A stretch of DNA of 7,803 nucleotides, taken from the NCBI GenBank assembly GCA_002059205.1, contig MVCQ01000177.1, positions 1-7,803 on the forward strand. Direction: 5' to 3'. Of this stretch, positions 6,238 to 7,803 are shown piece by piece. The notes beneath the pieces are model-generated. The model saw only the letters and a program-made list of their open reading frames with translations. It had not been told where the DNA came from and did not search any database. This DNA comes from Candidatus Latescibacteria bacterium 4484_107. Lineage in GTDB: Bacteria; Latescibacterota; 4484-107. The number at the start of each line of letters is the position of its first letter. Positions within the stretch are counted from its first letter, which is position 1. Position numbers and translations under genes: made by a program.

Positions 6238-6289
6238 TACGCTCACGCTTTACGTTTTAAGCTTCACGCAGTACGCATCACCTTTCACG
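6238..6289. repeat. Degenerate TCACG/TACG simple repeat in the purA leader
   Basis: Units of the form TTACGCTCACGCTTTACG, then CTTCACGCAGTACGCATCAC, then TTTCACG, follow each other with a period of about 7-9 bases. This matches the look of degenerate short tandem repeats (TTCACGC, TTACGT, GCATCAC) that occur between genes in similar genomes. It lies 40-90 bases upstream of the purA start. Confidence 0.5.
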
Positions 6290-6317
6290 AAATTCTTGAA
6301 CTTCGTACATTATTCCA

Positions 6318-6323
6318 GGGAGG
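6318..6323 (+). promoter_or_regulatory. purA ribosome binding site
   Basis: GGGAGG lies 5 bases before the ATG at 6329. This selects 6329 over the in-frame upstream ATG at 6191, whose extra 46 residues have no counterpart in PurA and would be encoded by the repeat-rich leader. Confidence 0.8.
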
Positions 6324-6328
6324 TTTTT

Positions 6329-7606
6329 ATGTCAACGAAAGTGGTTGTAGGAGCGCAGTGGGGCGACGAGGCCAAAGCCAAGATCGTGGATTATCTCGCG
6401 GGAGAAGCCGACATCGTGGCGCGCTTTCAGGGGGGCGCCAATGCCGGGCACACGGTGATCGTGGGGGATCGGAAATTCGTATTTCATCAGATCCCGGTGG
6501 CGGCAATGCACCCGGACAAGATCTGCGTGATCGGAAACGGCGTGGCGCTCGACCCGGTGGGCCTGATCCAGGAGATCGCGGAACTGGAGGCCGAGGGCAT
6601 CTCGCTCGAGGGCCGTCTGTTCATCAGCCCGCATGCGCATTTGGTGATGCCGTATCACAAGCTGCTGGACCGGCTCATAGACGAGAGCAAGGGCAAAGGG
6701 AAGATCGGCGTTACGGGCCGGGGCATCGGGCCGTGCTATCGGGACAAGGCGGCCCGGACGGGCATTCGCGCCGGGGATCTCTTGGATCACGGGCTGTTTC
6801 GGGAGAAGCTTTCGGCGAACCTCTGGGAGAAAAACCGGATATTGGCCGCTCTGTATGAACATGAGCCCTTCGATGAGCAGCCGATCGCGGAGGAGTTCAT
6901 GACGCTGGGCGAGCGGATCGTGCCCTGCCTGACGGACGTCTCGCTGTATCTGAACCGGGCCATGACCGACGGAAAACGCATCCTCTTCGAGGGCGCGCAG
7001 GGGACGTTTCTCGACATAGATCATGGAAGCTATCCCTTCGTGACCTCCTCCAACACCACCGCCGGCGGCGCGTGCACGGGCACGGGCGTGGGCCCCACGA
7101 AGATGGATGAGGTGATCGGAGTGGTCAAATCCTATACCACACGCGTGGGAAGCGGCCCCTTGCCCACGCAGTTTGAGGGCGAATTTCAGGAGCGGATGCG
7201 GAAGCAGTGGGGAGAATACGGCGCCACCACGGGACGAGGACGGCGCTGCGGCTGGTTCGATGCGGTGCTGGTGCGCTATTCCGCCCGGATCAACGGACTG
7301 TCCAGTCTGGCCCTGACCCGATTGGATTCGCTCGACGAGTTGGATTCGATTCGCATTTGCGTGGCTTATGAAGTGCGCGGAAAGCGGATCGAGGATTTTC
7401 CGTGGCAACCCGGCCTGTTGACGGAATGCACGCCGATCTACGAGGAGATGGCGGGATGGAAGACCGACACCTCGGAGGTGCGCGGCTTCGACGAACTTCC
7501 GGATCGGGCGCGGGACTATCTTGGGCGGATCAGCGCATTGACCGGGCCGCCCATTTCCATCGTGTCCGTGGGGCCGGAGCGGAATCAGACGATTGTGGTG
7601 AAATAG
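6329..7606 (+). CDS. purA: Adenylosuccinate synthetase (425 aa)
   Basis: PurA joins IMP and aspartate using GTP to form adenylosuccinate, the first committed step to AMP, in the cytoplasm. The protein is full length and its key residues fall at E. coli-like positions: Asp13 and Lys16 in the N-terminal loop, His41 in GGANAGHT, Thr129 and Arg143 in TGRGIGPCYRDKAARTGIR, Gln224 and Thr239 for IMP, and Arg303/Arg305 in TTGRGRR. YTTRVGSGPLPTQF and GRRCGWFDAV are the usual conserved blocks. Two GTP-site motifs deviate: the signature loop reads GDEAKAK instead of GDEGKGK, and the guanine-recognition motif reads TRLD (330-333) instead of TKLD, with Asp333 kept. The gene faces away from guaA, and each has its own promoter in the shared spacer. 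Identity is secure; the effect of the substitutions is unknown. Confidence 0.97.
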   Translation: MSTKVVVGAQWGDEAKAKIVDYLAGEADIVARFQGGANAGHTVIVGDRKFVFHQIPVAAMHPDKICVIGNGVALDPVGLIQEIAELEAEGISLEGRLFISPHAHLVMPYHKLLDRLIDESKGKGKIGVTGRGIGPCYRDKAARTGIRAGDLLDHGLFREKLSANLWEKNRILAALYEHEPFDEQPIAEEFMTLGERIVPCLTDVSLYLNRAMTDGKRILFEGAQGTFLDIDHGSYPFVTSSNTTAGGACTGTGVGPTKMDEVIGVVKSYTTRVGSGPLPTQFEGEFQERMRKQWGEYGATTGRGRRCGWFDAVLVRYSARINGLSSLALTRLDSLDELDSIRICVAYEVRGKRIEDFPWQPGLLTECTPIYEEMAGWKTDTSEVRGFDELPDRARDYLGRISALTGPPISIVSVGPERNQTIVVK

Positions 7607-7636
7607 ATGGAACACATAGGGGCACAATTCTCAACC

Positions 7637-7740
7637 TAACCCCCCGGCCCCCTTCCCTGCAAGGGAAGAGGGAGCATGCGTTTCCCGGCTTCGGAAAAAT
7701 AGCTCCCCTCCCCGTTTCGGGGAGGGGACGGGGGAGAGGT
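7637..7740. repeat. GC-rich hairpin repeat cluster downstream of purA
   Basis: Two hairpins lie here. CTTCCC (7652-7657) pairs with GGGAAG (7663-7668), extended by further C/G pairs with one bulge. TCCCCTCCCCG (7704-7714) pairs perfectly with CGGGGAGGGGA (7718-7728) around a TTT loop. The flanking CTAACCCCCCGGCCCCC and GGGGGAGAGG belong to a dispersed repeat type common in many bacterial genomes. The second hairpin could help end or protect the purA transcript, but no T-tract follows directly; TTTTG comes 12 bases later. No gene is supported in 7607-7803. Confidence 0.7.
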
Positions 7741-7803
7741 TTTGAGAAAAAACCAACAACCTCTTCCTGAAAATTACTCAACGCACGTTTTTTTCTCCTT
7801 CTG

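Noticed and set aside
6332..7627. Long minus-strand open frame (431 codons) opposite purA
   Set aside because: It is antisense to a fully conserved PurA, its composition is that of a shadow frame, and it shows no recognisable domain.
7530..7781. Minus-strand small frame over the hairpin cluster (PLPRPLPETGRG...)
   Set aside because: The proline/arginine-rich translation is the typical false protein made by this GC-rich repeat, and its start would be a TTG with poorly placed SD.
1..7803. CRISPR array or tRNA/rRNA gene
   Set aside because: No regularly spaced direct repeats of 24-40 bases and no tRNA cloverleaf or rRNA segments were seen on either strand.

Overview
The window comes from a fairly GC-rich bacterial chromosome. 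Gene content (a ThuA-like protein next to a very long heparinase II/III-type protein, and a long-form GMP synthase) and the short dispersed repeats between genes resemble uncultured Planctomycetota/PVC, Hydrogenedentota or Sumerlaeota-like genomes. This is an impression from pattern, not a placement. Promoters are close to the sigma-70 consensus (TTGACA, 17-nt spacer, TATtAT-like).

Region 1 (1-3565, + strand) is a carbohydrate-catabolism unit. It holds the last 42 codons of a ThuA-like protein, then a 1,101-residue heparinase II/III-family protein, closed by a strong, probably bidirectional intrinsic terminator (3522-3565). A perfect 28-bp palindrome (154-181) sits between the two genes. A 7-bp tandem repeat (TGCAAAA x5) lies inside the lyase reading frame.

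Region 2 (3566-4196) is AT-richer and has no intact gene. It holds fragments of dispersed repeats and the decayed remains of an IS1634-like transposase on the minus strand (3696-4019), with a good promoter just upstream (4051-4079).

Region 3 (4197-7606) carries the two enzymes that split IMP between GMP and AMP, transcribed divergently. guaA (minus, 4197-5821) has lost about 60 codons carrying the SGGVDS ATP-pyrophosphatase loop and changes frame at that point, so as written it cannot make GMP. purA (plus, 6329-7606) is full length and keeps its catalytic residues, but carries unusual substitutions in two GTP-site motifs (GDEAKAK for GDEGKGK; TRLD for TKLD). The 507-bp spacer between the start codons contains one promoter for each gene. 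Their -35 boxes face each other across 60 bp that hold a small inverted repeat, a candidate operator. A terminator-like hairpin plus T7 lies at the very start of the predicted purA transcript, and at least three repeat fragments lie in the two leaders.

Region 4 (7607-7803) has no gene I can support. It carries GC-rich hairpin repeats downstream of purA.

I see no convincing new multi-gene system. The observations most worth checking are the precise loss of the GuaA P-loop, the altered GTP motifs in PurA, the divergent guaA/purA control region, and the out-of-frame repeat length inside the lyase gene.
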